Shown here piece by piece: positions 1 through 6,977 of a DNA stretch of 20,400 bases. The notes under the pieces are model-generated. The model ran no database searches. It was not told where the DNA came from and saw nothing but the letters and a program-made list of their open reading frames with translations. Both the position numbers and the translations under genes were made by a program. Source of the stretch: Mariprofundus sp. (GTDB lineage Bacteria; Pseudomonadota; Zetaproteobacteria; Mariprofundales; Mariprofundaceae); NCBI GenBank assembly GCA_030951095.1, contig JAUZQI010000042.1:1-20400 (forward strand). Direction: 5' to 3'. How positions within the stretch are numbered: position 1 is the first letter of the stretch; each line of letters opens with the position of its first letter.

Positions 1-51
1 CACTGAGCAGCCAGCTAAAGAAATAAACAATGCTATCAGAATAAATCTCAT
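1..51 (-). CDS. Lipoprotein, N-terminal fragment (runs off left edge)
   Basis: The minus strand from position 51 reads MRFILIALFISLAGCSV without a stop to the window edge. It has one positive residue, a hydrophobic stretch and a lipobox (LAGC, Cys15), so it looks like a signal-peptidase-II signal of an outer- or inner-membrane lipoprotein. A Shine-Dalgarno GGAGAG (57-62) lies 5 nt before the ATG, which supports the start. Only 17 residues are visible, so the mature protein and its function cannot be named. It is divergent from the pan genes. Confidence 0.6.
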   Translation of the reverse strand, partial: MRFILIALFISLAGCSV

Positions 52-190
52 ATCTTCTCTCCATTTGTAAGAAATCTGTTTCATTACAACACAAAATGCA
101 ATCAAAGGCTGCTGCTCCATATCTCTGTATGCCAACAGCAAAATTATTGAATCAATGATTTCCGAAGGTGCGCAGGAGTCGAAAGCATCG
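52..190. other. Intergenic region upstream of the lipoprotein gene
   Basis: No credible gene is seen on either strand; the plus-strand open frames here are under 30 codons and lack a ribosome site. The stretch should hold the promoter of the lipoprotein gene, but no clear sigma-70 hexamer pair stands out. It lies directly in front of a plus-strand terminator, so it could encode a short untranslated RNA. Confidence 0.4.
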
Positions 191-236
191 AAAGGGGTCT
201 ACCATGCAAAATCCAATGATAGACCCCTTTTTTCTT
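191..236 (+). terminator. Strong rho-independent terminator without a visible upstream gene
   Basis: AAAGGGGTCTA (191-201) is perfectly complementary to TAGACCCCTTT (220-230), giving an 11-bp stem. A further CAT/ATG pairing (203-205 with 216-218) is possible inside the loop. The stem is followed by TTTCTTT. The T-run is on the plus-strand side, so it stops plus-strand transcription. No plus-strand gene precedes it in the window. Confidence 0.75.
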
Positions 237-469
237 TCTAGGAATACAGTAAGCGTGCCCTGTTTATCCTGAACTGACTGAAGCCCTGCCAGACAACGAG
301 ATCAAAAATGATTCATGGCCTTTATAGACTGCCTGTCCCCTCCATCCAGTTTGAATGGAGAAATGTAAGGGCATGGTGGAATTCATGGATTGTGCGGGCT
401 AGGGTTTGACCATCCTGAAAGACGGTACCCAAGCTGTTCACGCAGCCGGACCGAAGCGGAAAGGAAGCT
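237..469. other. panB upstream region
   Basis: About 230 bases without a credible gene. A small hairpin CTCCAT/ATGGAG (340-345 with 355-360) has no T-run and is not a terminator. TTGACC near 410 resembles a -35 box, but no matching -10 follows at 16-18 nt. I could not match the leader to a riboswitch class I know. Confidence 0.3.
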
Positions 470-1258
470 ATGAACGCACGTAAACCAATCACTGCAGCAA
501 CGCTGTTGCGCGCCAGGCGGTGTAATGAAAAAACCGTATGGCTGACGGCTTATGATGCCGTTTCAGCCACCATTGCCGAAACTGCCGGAGCAGAAGTACT
601 GCTCGTTGGCGATTCGCTCGGTATGGTCTGTCTGGGTTTTGATTCCACCCTGCCTGTCACCCTTGATCATATGATTCATCATACCGCTGCCGTGGTGCGT
701 GGCCGAAAGCATGCATGGGTCATCTGCGACCTGCCCTTTGGCACCTATCAGCAATCTCCCGAACAGGCCTTTGAATCAAGTGTGCGTGTATTACAGGAAA
801 CCGGCTGCGATGCGGTGAAGATCGAAGGTGGCGAACACATGGCTGCCACCATTCTTTTTCTTGCCGAACGTGGTATTGCCGTGGTTGCCCATATTGGCCT
901 GACACCACAATCGGTGAAAAAATTCGGTTCCTATGGCAAACGCGGCAAGGATCATGTTGAACGTACACAGCTGCTCAAGGATGCAAAGGCCGTCAGTAGC
1001 GCCGGTGCTGTGAGTCTGGTGCTGGAAAACATCCCTGCCGATCTGGCTGCTGAAATCACGGGCTCTGTCGATATCCCGACTGTCGGAATCGGTGCCGGTG
1101 CCGCCTGTGATGCCCAGGTTCTGGTATGGAACGATTTACTGGGCATATCCGAATCCAACCCCCCGTTTGCTCCGGCATACGCTCATGTGCGTGATACCAT
1201 GACAGATGCCATTTCCCGCTGGGTCGCTGACGTCAAATCCAGTCGCTTTCCTGAATGA
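470..1258 (+). CDS. panB: 3-methyl-2-oxobutanoate hydroxymethyltransferase (ketopantoate hydroxymethyltransferase)
   Basis: PanB transfers a hydroxymethyl group from 5,10-methylene-tetrahydrofolate to 2-oxoisovalerate to make ketopantoate, the first committed step of pantothenate and CoA synthesis in the cytosol. The 262-residue length is normal. Family landmarks are all visible: TAYD (26-29), the Mg2+-binding Asp48 in VGDSLGMV and Asp87 in CDLPFG, VKIEGG with Lys117 and Glu119, HIGLTPQ (141-147), the general-base Glu186 in LVLENIP, and the glycine-rich IPTVGIGAG. AAGGA just before the ATG fits a ribosome site. panC and panD follow, but a hairpin-rich repeat separates panB from panC by 193 bp. 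No ketopantoate reductase (panE) gene is in the window. Confidence 0.96.
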   Translation: MNARKPITAATLLRARRCNEKTVWLTAYDAVSATIAETAGAEVLLVGDSLGMVCLGFDSTLPVTLDHMIHHTAAVVRGRKHAWVICDLPFGTYQQSPEQAFESSVRVLQETGCDAVKIEGGEHMAATILFLAERGIAVVAHIGLTPQSVKKFGSYGKRGKDHVERTQLLKDAKAVSSAGAVSLVLENIPADLAAEITGSVDIPTVGIGAGAACDAQVLVWNDLLGISESNPPFAPAYAHVRDTMTDAISRWVADVKSSRFPE

Positions 1259-1284
1259 TGCTTTTCGCCTACCCCTCCCTCTTG

Positions 1285-1440
1285 CAGGTTTGCCGAGCAA
1301 CATTATTTCAAACGGAATCGAGCTGCGGAGCAGCGTCCGTTCGAAATAATGTACGCGAGGGTACCCGCAGGGCAACCATGCCCGAGGGTTCCCTTTCTTG
1401 GTTCTTCTTTGGGAACGCAAAGAAGAACAGGTCATGATTG
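1285..1440. repeat. Hairpin-rich intergenic repeat element between panB and panC
   Basis: Three inverted repeats are stacked here. ACATTATTTC (1300-1309) pairs with GAAATAATGT (1343-1352), and pairing continues inward to a GCTGC/GCAGC apex. GGGCA/TGCCC pair at 1370-1374 and 1379-1383. GTTCTTCTTTG (1401-1411) pairs with CAAAGAAGAAC (1418-1428). The order long AT-rich hairpin with a GCGGAG loop, then GAGGGTACCCG, then CTTTCTT with an arm/counter-arm, recurs in the 19278-19684 element. From memory it resembles dispersed intergenic repeats found in many proteobacteria. Boundaries are approximate. The open frame across it is a by-product of the repeat. Confidence 0.6.
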
Positions 1441-1451
1441 GGTAATTTCAT

Positions 1452-2333
1452 ATGAGAATTGCACACTCAGCAGATGAACTGCGCCGTCAGTTGAAACCAC
1501 TGCGTAGTCATCAAACGATTGCCTTCGTGCCAACCATGGGTTGTCTGCATGCAGGCCACATGAATCTGATTGAAAAAGCCGGAGAACTGGCCGACATCGT
1601 TGTCGTCAGCATCTATGTGAATCCGCTGCAATTTGGAACAGGTGAAGATCTGGATGCCTATCCGCGCACCTTTGATGTAGATGCGGCATTGTGCGCCGGA
1701 GCCGGTGTGAACTTTCTGTTTTACCCTGCCACACTATACCCGAAAAGCGGCCCGAAAATCACGCTCAAGGCCACCCGACTTTCCAATTGCCTGTGCGGCG
1801 CATCGCGGCCCGGCCATTTCGATGGTGTCATCACAGTGGTGAATATTCTGTTCAACATCATTCAACCCGACTTTGCCGTGTTCGGCGAAAAAGACTGGCA
1901 GCAACTGACCATTATTCGCCGCATGGTCAAAGATCTCCAGATGCCGGTTGAGATTATCGGCAGCGAGATTATCCGAGAGGCAGATGGCCTTGCCATGAGC
2001 AGCCGTAACCGTTATCTCTCCAACACCGATCACAGTCAGGCATTAGCGCTGTCACAAGCTCTGACTGCCATGCAGCAATCTGCATTAGCTGGCGAAACAA
2101 GCGTTGGCGTATTAAAACATATCGCACAGAGCATTTTCGATACCGCCAGCATCCAGACCGAATATCTCGATGTCCGCAGCGCAAACTCGTTAAAAGCCAG
2201 ACATATACTGGACAAACAGCCAGCCCGTGCCTTTGTCGCCGCCAGGGTTGGCAATGCACGACTGATCGATAATATGCCGCTCGAACTCAATATATCTCCC
2301 GAACCTGCAACCTGCACAGAGGACTCACAATGA
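1452..2333 (+). CDS. panC: Pantothenate synthetase (pantoate--beta-alanine ligase)
   Basis: PanC joins pantoate and beta-alanine using ATP through a pantoyl-adenylate, giving pantothenate. The 293-residue protein has the nucleotidyltransferase signature [10 protein letters not shown] with the HxGH histidines His33 and His36. It also has [11 protein letters not shown], the substrate loop [16 protein letters not shown], and the KMSKS-like SSRNRYLS. Cys31 replaces the more usual Ala or Tyr in the first motif, which is unlikely to matter. An in-frame TAA at 1443-1445 fixes the start near 1452. The ribosome site is weak (GGG at 1440-1442), so the preceding repeat may influence expression. Its stop overlaps the panD start by 4 bp (ATGA), meaning coupled translation. 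Confidence 0.96.
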   Translation: MRIAHSADELRRQLKPLRSHQTIAFVPTMGCLHAGHMNLIEKAGELADIVVVSIYVNPLQFGTGEDLDAYPRTFDVDAALCAGAGVNFLFYPATLYPKSGPKITLKATRLSNCLCGASRPGHFDGVITVVNILFNIIQPDFAVFGEKDWQQLTIIRRMVKDLQMPVEIIGSEIIREADGLAMSSRNRYLSNTDHSQALALSQALTAMQQSALAGETSVGVLKHIAQSIFDTASIQTEYLDVRSANSLKARHILDKQPARAFVAARVGNARLIDNMPLELNISPEPATCTEDSQ

Positions 2334-2707
2334 AACTCAATATGCTAAAATCAAAAATCCATCGCGTCACGGTGACCCATGCCGAACTCGATTACGAAGG
2401 CTCCTGTGCTATCGATCAGACCCTGATGGAAAAAGCCAATATTCTGCCGTTCGAACAACTGCATATTTATAATGTCGCCAACGGCGAGCGCTTCACCACT
2501 TATGCAATCACCGCCCCGCGTGGATCCGGCACCATTGGTGTAAATGGTGCCGCAGCCCATAAAGCAGCTACCGATGACTTACTGATTATATGCACCTATG
2601 CAGAGATGAAAGTGGCTGAAGCCGAGCATTTCAATCCGGCTCTGGTTTATGTCGATGAGTATAATGCCATCACCCACACCAGCCACGGTCACCTGGCCGC
2701 AGCCTGA
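2330..2707 (+). CDS. panD: Aspartate 1-decarboxylase precursor (pyruvoyl enzyme)
   Basis: PanD decarboxylates L-aspartate to beta-alanine, the second PanC substrate, so panC-panD coupling makes biochemical sense. The precursor self-cleaves at Gly24-Ser25 in the motif YEGSCAID, turning Ser25 into the pyruvoyl cofactor. Lys9, Arg54, Tyr58 and Asn72 (in VNGAAAH) sit at the positions expected from the E. coli enzyme. Length 125 aa is typical. AGAGGA lies 6 nt ahead of the ATG. It is translationally coupled to panC by an ATGA overlap. Confidence 0.97.
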   Translation: MKLNMLKSKIHRVTVTHAELDYEGSCAIDQTLMEKANILPFEQLHIYNVANGERFTTYAITAPRGSGTIGVNGAAAHKAATDDLLIICTYAEMKVAEAEHFNPALVYVDEYNAITHTSHGHLAAA

Positions 2708-2734
2708 TCGGAGAGCAGTGGCCATAACCCCGAT

Positions 2735-4348
2735 ATGTTATACGCAGTCAGCAATTTCAAGGTTGAACTCGATGAGGATGAAACCGCTGTAAACACCCGC
2801 CTGATTGCCATGCTCGGCATCAGCCGTGATGCGTGTATGAATATCGTTTGTGTTCGCCGCGCTATTGATGCGCGCAAAAAAAGCCGTATCCACTTCGTCT
2901 GCACCTATGAAATCGAACTATCGGACGCGCTAACCACCCTGCCCCCGCAGGTCAGATGCATGGAACACTCCGCACTGGAACCAATAAGCCCTGATATCTT
3001 CAAGCAACGTCGCGAGAACACATCGCATGCCATCATCATCGGTGCCGGCCCTGCCGGACTCTTTGCCGCGATTTCACTAGCCGAGGCAGGCATACAAGTC
3101 ACCCTGCTGGAACGCGGCAAGGCGGTGGAAGCACGCATGCGCGATATCGGCCGATTGCGCTCGCGTGGCGAATTGAATCCGGAGAGCAATATCTGTTTCG
3201 GCGAAGGCGGCGCCGGCACCTATACCGACGGTAAACTTTACACCCGCATCAAACATCCATATCTGCGCCATGTGCTGCACACCTTTGTTCGTTTCGGAGC
3301 CAGGTCTGATATTCTGATCGATGCGCATCCGCATCTGGGCACCGATAAACTGGTGCATATTGTACGCCAAATGCGCCAACACCTGCTCAGCCTCGGTGTA
3401 GATTATCGCTTTGAATGCCGCGTGGATGATCTGGTGATTGATGCTGGCCGAGTCACCGGCGTATGTATCGAAAATGGAGAAGAAATCGCCGCCGATCATG
3501 TGATTCTGGCTACCGGCCATTCTGCCCGCGATACTTTTCATCGACTGCATGAACGGGGCGTTCACATGCAGGCCAAAGCCTTTGCCGTAGGCGTTCGCGC
3601 CGAGCATCCGCAGCAACTCATCAATCGCAGTCAGTACGGACGCATGGCCGGTCACGCCAAACTCGGTGCGGCGGAATATAAGCTCACCCATCAAGTGCCT
3701 GACCCTTATCTGGATAAACGCGGCGTCTATTCATTCTGCATGTGTCCGGGTGGGCTGATTGTACCCTCGCCAACCGAAGCAGGCGGCATGGCAGTCAACG
3801 GCATGAGCAATGCCAAGCGAGCCGGAGCATGGGCCAATTCCGGCATTGTCGTGCAGGTCACACCCGATGACATGCAGCGCCATGGCATTTCGAACAACCC
3901 GCTGATGGGCATCGAATTCCAGCGCCAGCTTGAAACAGCGACATTCCGGGCTGCGGGAGCACAGTATGCAGCACCCGCCATGCGTCTGGTTGATTTTATT
4001 GGAAAAAACGCCACTGGAAAACTGGCTCCCACCCGCTTCAAACCCGAAGCTATCGCTGCCGATTTATGGGATGTCTTTCCAGACTGGCTGGGGGAACCGC
4101 TGTGCGCCGGCATCAAAGGTTTTGGTCAAAAGATGCGGGGCTTTGTCACCACCGAAGCGAATCTACTGGCGGCGGAAACCCGCACCTCATCACCGCTGCG
4201 CATTGATCGCAACGACGACATGCAATCGATCAATATGCCCGGTCTCTACCCTGTCGGCGAAGGCTCAGGCTATGCAGGCGGCATCGTCAGCGCAGCTGTT
4301 GATGGACTCAAAGCCGCAGCGGCCATTATCGAAAAAACAACAGCATGA
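2735..4348 (+). CDS. FAD-dependent dehydrogenase (COG2509-type oxidoreductase)
   Basis: A 537-residue flavoprotein of the large conserved family often annotated as an uncharacterised FAD-dependent dehydrogenase. Residues 1-90 form an N-terminal module rich in basic and acidic residues. A Rossmann dinucleotide site follows (IIIGAGPAGLFAA, Gly103, Gly105, Gly108) with the acidic end of beta-2 in LLERG. FGEGGAGTYTDGKLYTR is a family hallmark, as are FCMCPGG and the C-terminal flavin motif in YPVGEGSGYAGGI. The electron donor and substrate are unknown. It follows panD by 27 bp and overlaps the next gene by 4 bp (ATGA), so it belongs to the same transcript. The ribosome site is weak (GGAGAG about 20 nt upstream). 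Confidence 0.85.
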   Translation: MLYAVSNFKVELDEDETAVNTRLIAMLGISRDACMNIVCVRRAIDARKKSRIHFVCTYEIELSDALTTLPPQVRCMEHSALEPISPDIFKQRRENTSHAIIIGAGPAGLFAAISLAEAGIQVTLLERGKAVEARMRDIGRLRSRGELNPESNICFGEGGAGTYTDGKLYTRIKHPYLRHVLHTFVRFGARSDILIDAHPHLGTDKLVHIVRQMRQHLLSLGVDYRFECRVDDLVIDAGRVTGVCIENGEEIAADHVILATGHSARDTFHRLHERGVHMQAKAFAVGVRAEHPQQLINRSQYGRMAGHAKLGAAEYKLTHQVPDPYLDKRGVYSFCMCPGGLIVPSPTEAGGMAVNGMSNAKRAGAWANSGIVVQVTPDDMQRHGISNNPLMGIEFQRQLETATFRAAGAQYAAPAMRLVDFIGKNATGKLAPTRFKPEAIAADLWDVFPDWLGEPLCAGIKGFGQKMRGFVTTEANLLAAETRTSSPLRIDRNDDMQSINMPGLYPVGEGSGYAGGIVSAAVDGLKAAAAIIEKTTA

Positions 4349-4866
4349 ATGCCTGCGATACAGGCTTTCCATGTTCGGCCAATCCCAATGCCCGCATTCT
4401 GATTCTAGGCTCCATGCCAAGCGTAAAATCGCTGATAGCGGCTCAATATTACGCCCACCCGCAAAATGCATTCTGGCCGATAATAGAAGAACTGTTCAGC
4501 TTCAATAGCGGGCTGGAATACGAACAACGACTAGCCTGCCTGCGCACCAATCATGTGGCGCTATGGGATGTGGCGCAGCAATGCATTCGTCCCGGCAGTA
4601 TGGATCACGCCATTGACATGGAATCGGTAACGCCCAACGATTTCTCCGTATTTTTCGATACGCACCCACATGTTCGCGCAATCTTCTTTAACGGGCGCAA
4701 GGCCGAAGAACTGTTTCGCAAACGAGTATTATCCCTGCTGTCGGACAAACACCGTCAGATTGAACGGCACCTGTTGCCTTCAAGCAGTCCAGCTCATGCC
4801 GGCATCAGCCGCGCCCAAAAACTTGAGGCATGGAAAATCATCGTTCAAACCCTTGAAAACAGTTAA
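4345..4866 (+). CDS. DNA-deoxyinosine (hypoxanthine) glycosylase, uracil-DNA glycosylase superfamily family 6
   Basis: The 173-residue protein has the HDG signature: LGSMPS (21-26) at the first strand, YYAHPQNAFWPI (35-46) carrying the presumed catalytic Asn41, and LLPSSSPA (143-150) as the DNA-intercalation and base-recognition loop. Family 6 enzymes remove hypoxanthine, the deamination product of adenine, from DNA and start base excision repair; they lack strong uracil activity. The start codon overlaps the stop of the flavoprotein gene (ATGA). The last codons contain the -35 element of the heat-shock promoter for the next gene. The assignment to the family is firm; the substrate is inferred from family knowledge. 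Confidence 0.85.
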   Translation: MNACDTGFPCSANPNARILILGSMPSVKSLIAAQYYAHPQNAFWPIIEELFSFNSGLEYEQRLACLRTNHVALWDVAQQCIRPGSMDHAIDMESVTPNDFSVFFDTHPHVRAIFFNGRKAEELFRKRVLSLLSDKHRQIERHLLPSSSPAHAGISRAQKLEAWKIIVQTLENS

Positions 4867-4880
4867 GAGCAACCCTATCT
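4852..4880 (+). promoter_or_regulatory. Sigma-32-type heat-shock promoter of htpG
   Basis: CTTGAAA (4852-4858) is followed after exactly 14 nt by CCCTATCT (4873-4880). The RpoH consensus is CTTGAAA, 13-15 nt, CCCCATnT, so only one base departs from it. It lies 66 nt before the htpG start codon and overlaps the end of the glycosylase gene. HtpG is a classical RpoH target. Confidence 0.75.
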
Positions 4881-4893
4881 ATCGAGTCGATAG
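4879..4893. promoter_or_regulatory. 15-bp perfect palindrome at the expected htpG transcription start
   Basis: CTATCGA and TCGATAG flank a central G (7-1-7). It begins inside the -10 element and covers the expected +1. This geometry suits an operator bound by a dimeric regulator rather than an RNA hairpin. No known operator is recognised and chance is possible. Confidence 0.35.
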
Positions 4894-4945
4894 CCTTAAC
4901 ATGAAATAAATCATGCACGTTAAGAACAATCATTCAGGAGAACCC

Positions 4946-6871
4946 ATGACTGCAACATCCACAAAAGAAACCCATGCCTTTCAGACCGAGGTCAAACAGC
5001 TACTGGATCTGATGATCCATTCGCTCTATTCCAACAAGGAAATCTTCCTGCGTGAATTGATTTCCAATGCCTCCGATGCGGCGGATAAATTGCGTTTCGA
5101 GGCCACCACGGATGATGCCCTGTTTGAAGGCGATTCCGATCTGCATGTCTATATCGATGTCGATAAAGACAATCGGACGATTACGGTGCGCGATAACGGT
5201 ATCGGCATGAACCGTGATGAAGTAATCGACAATATCGGCACCATCGCCCGCTCCGGCACCAAGGAGTTTTTCGGCCAGCTTTCCGGCGATCAGGAAGCCG
5301 ATGCGCATTTAATCGGACAGTTCGGCGTCGGTTTCTACTCATCCTTTCTGGTCGCCGATAAAGTCACCCTGACCACCCGGCGTGCCGGCGTGGAAAAAGA
5401 ACACGGTGTACGTTGGGAATCAGTATGTGATGGCGAATATGAACTGGAAACCGTCGAAAAAGAGACGCGTGGCACCGAAATCACGCTGCACCTACGTGAA
5501 GAGGCCGATGAATTTCTCGAATCCTACCGTCTGCGTTCGATCATTCAAAAATATGCCGATCATATTCCTTTCCCGATCCGCATGATGGGCACGCCGATGC
5601 CAGCTGCCGAAGGCGAAGAGGAAAAACCGGCGGAAATTGAAACCGTCAATCAGGCTTCAGCACTGTGGACACGCCAAAAATCAGAATTGAGCGACGAGGA
5701 CTACAACAATTTCTATAAGCATATCGGCCACGATTTTGAAGACCCGCTGGCCCGTTTACATCAGAAACTCGAAGGCAAATACGAATATTCCCTGCTGCTC
5801 TATTTGCCCAAACGCGCCCCGTTTGATTTGTGGCAGGCCGAAGCCAAGCACGGTGTGAAGCTCTATGTGCGCCGCGTTTTTATTATGGAGGCCTCGGAAG
5901 ACCTGTTGCCCCGCTATCTGCGTTTTGTACGCGGTGTGATGGACACCAACGATTTGCCGCTGAATGTTTCGCGTGAAATCCTGCAACAGAGCCCGGCGAT
6001 GGATGCCATGAAAAAAGGTGCCACCAAACGCGTGCTGGGTCTGCTCGAAGAACTGGCGAAAAAGGCCGGTGAAGCCGGTGATGATGATACCATCAATACT
6101 GACTACGCCGGTTTCTGGAGCGAGTTCGGTAACTGTCTGAAAGAGGGCATCATTGAAGATTTCTCCAACCGTGAACGTATTGCCAAACTGTTGCGTTTTT
6201 CCAGCACGGAATCCGATGATCAGAACGTTTCCTTGACTGAATATGTCGAACGCATGAAAGAAGGTCAGGATACCATCTATTTCATCACCGCAGAATCGCT
6301 GGCCGCTGCCAAACACAGTCCGCATCTGGAAGTATTCCGAAAAAAGGGTATCGAAGTCCTGTTACTGTCCGATCGCATTGATGAATGGCTGACCTCTCAC
6401 CTGACCGAATTCGATGACAAGAAATTGCAGTCCATCGCCAAGGGTGAACTGGATCTCTCCGGCATCGGCGAAAATGCCGAGGAAGAAAAGAAAGAGCAGG
6501 AAGAAAAAGCCAAGGCAGCTGAACCTGCCGTTGCCAAGATCAAGGAATCGCTGGGCGAAAAGGTCAAGGATGTACGCGTCACTGACCGCCTGACCGAATC
6601 ACCGGCCTGTCTGGTCTCCGATCAGTTTGATATGAGTTCCAATATGGAGCGCATCCTCAAGCAGGCCGGACAGGATGTGCCGGATATGAAACCGATTCTG
6701 GAAATCAATCCGGATCATGAACTGGTGCAGCGCCTGGCCAAAATGCGATCGAAGGACAAGATCAGCGATTTCTCCAGCATCCTGTTTGATCATGCTGTAT
6801 TGGCCGAAGGTGCGTTGCCGGAAGATCCGGCCGGTTTTGTTCGCAAAATCAATGCCCTGCTGAAGTTATAA
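4946..6871 (+). CDS. htpG: Molecular chaperone HtpG (bacterial Hsp90)
   Basis: HtpG is the cytosolic ATP-driven Hsp90 dimer that remodels client proteins together with DnaK. The GHKL ATPase domain occupies roughly residues 1-220: ELISNASDAADKLRF, DNGIGM, GTIARSGTKEF, GQFGVGFYSSFLVADKV and GTEITLHL. The middle domain carries LPLNVSREILQQ with its gamma-phosphate-sensing Arg. The C-terminal dimerisation domain ends at LLKL. I start at 4946 (641 aa) because AGGAG (4936-4940) stands 5 nt before this ATG and the protein then begins TATSTKETHAFQ, as in homologues. An upstream in-frame ATG at 4913 has no ribosome site. It is preceded by a sigma-32-like promoter and ends in a strong terminator, so it can act as its own transcription unit. 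Confidence 0.97.
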   Translation: MTATSTKETHAFQTEVKQLLDLMIHSLYSNKEIFLRELISNASDAADKLRFEATTDDALFEGDSDLHVYIDVDKDNRTITVRDNGIGMNRDEVIDNIGTIARSGTKEFFGQLSGDQEADAHLIGQFGVGFYSSFLVADKVTLTTRRAGVEKEHGVRWESVCDGEYELETVEKETRGTEITLHLREEADEFLESYRLRSIIQKYADHIPFPIRMMGTPMPAAEGEEEKPAEIETVNQASALWTRQKSELSDEDYNNFYKHIGHDFEDPLARLHQKLEGKYEYSLLLYLPKRAPFDLWQAEAKHGVKLYVRRVFIMEASEDLLPRYLRFVRGVMDTNDLPLNVSREILQQSPAMDAMKKGATKRVLGLLEELAKKAGEAGDDDTINTDYAGFWSEFGNCLKEGIIEDFSNRERIAKLLRFSSTESDDQNVSLTEYVERMKEGQDTIYFITAESLAAAKHSPHLEVFRKKGIEVLLLSDRIDEWLTSHLTEFDDKKLQSIAKGELDLSGIGENAEEEKKEQEEKAKAAEPAVAKIKESLGEKVKDVRVTDRLTESPACLVSDQFDMSSNMERILKQAGQDVPDMKPILEINPDHELVQRLAKMRSKDKISDFSSILFDHAVLAEGALPEDPAGFVRKINALLKL

Positions 6872-6890
6872 TACCGCATTTCGCGGACTG

Positions 6891-6929
6891 CAAACAGGCC
6901 GTGGCATTCGTCACGGCCTGTTTGTTTTT
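6891..6929 (+). terminator. Rho-independent terminator after htpG
   Basis: CAAACAGGCCGTG (6891-6903) and CACGGCCTGTTTG (6912-6924) form a perfect 13-bp GC-rich stem with an 8-nt loop, followed by TTTTT. It stands 20 bp after the htpG stop and also separates htpG from the convergent radical SAM gene. Confidence 0.9.
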
Positions 6930-6977
6930 CGGATCAGCGAAATGAAGACCAGGGAACTGAACAAAGCCAAACAGCAG

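Noticed and set aside
300..401. 33-codon Trp-rich plus-strand frame in the panB leader, and a possible riboswitch
   Set aside because: There is no ribosome site for the frame, and no conserved riboswitch motif could be matched by eye.
1255..1437. 60-codon plus-strand frame between panB and panC
   Set aside because: It runs through the hairpin repeat, has no ribosome site, and its SWFFFGNAKKNR-type tail is what this kind of repeat gives when translated.
3077..3694. 205-codon minus-strand frame inside the FAD dehydrogenase gene
   Set aside because: It is an antisense shadow of a clearly conserved flavoprotein.
4913..4945. Upstream ATG for htpG
   Set aside because: It has no ribosome site; AGGAG stands before the ATG at 4946 and homologues begin there.
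5756..6325. 189-codon minus-strand frame inside htpG
   Set aside because: It lies antisense to a highly conserved coding region, with no ribosome site or family resemblance.
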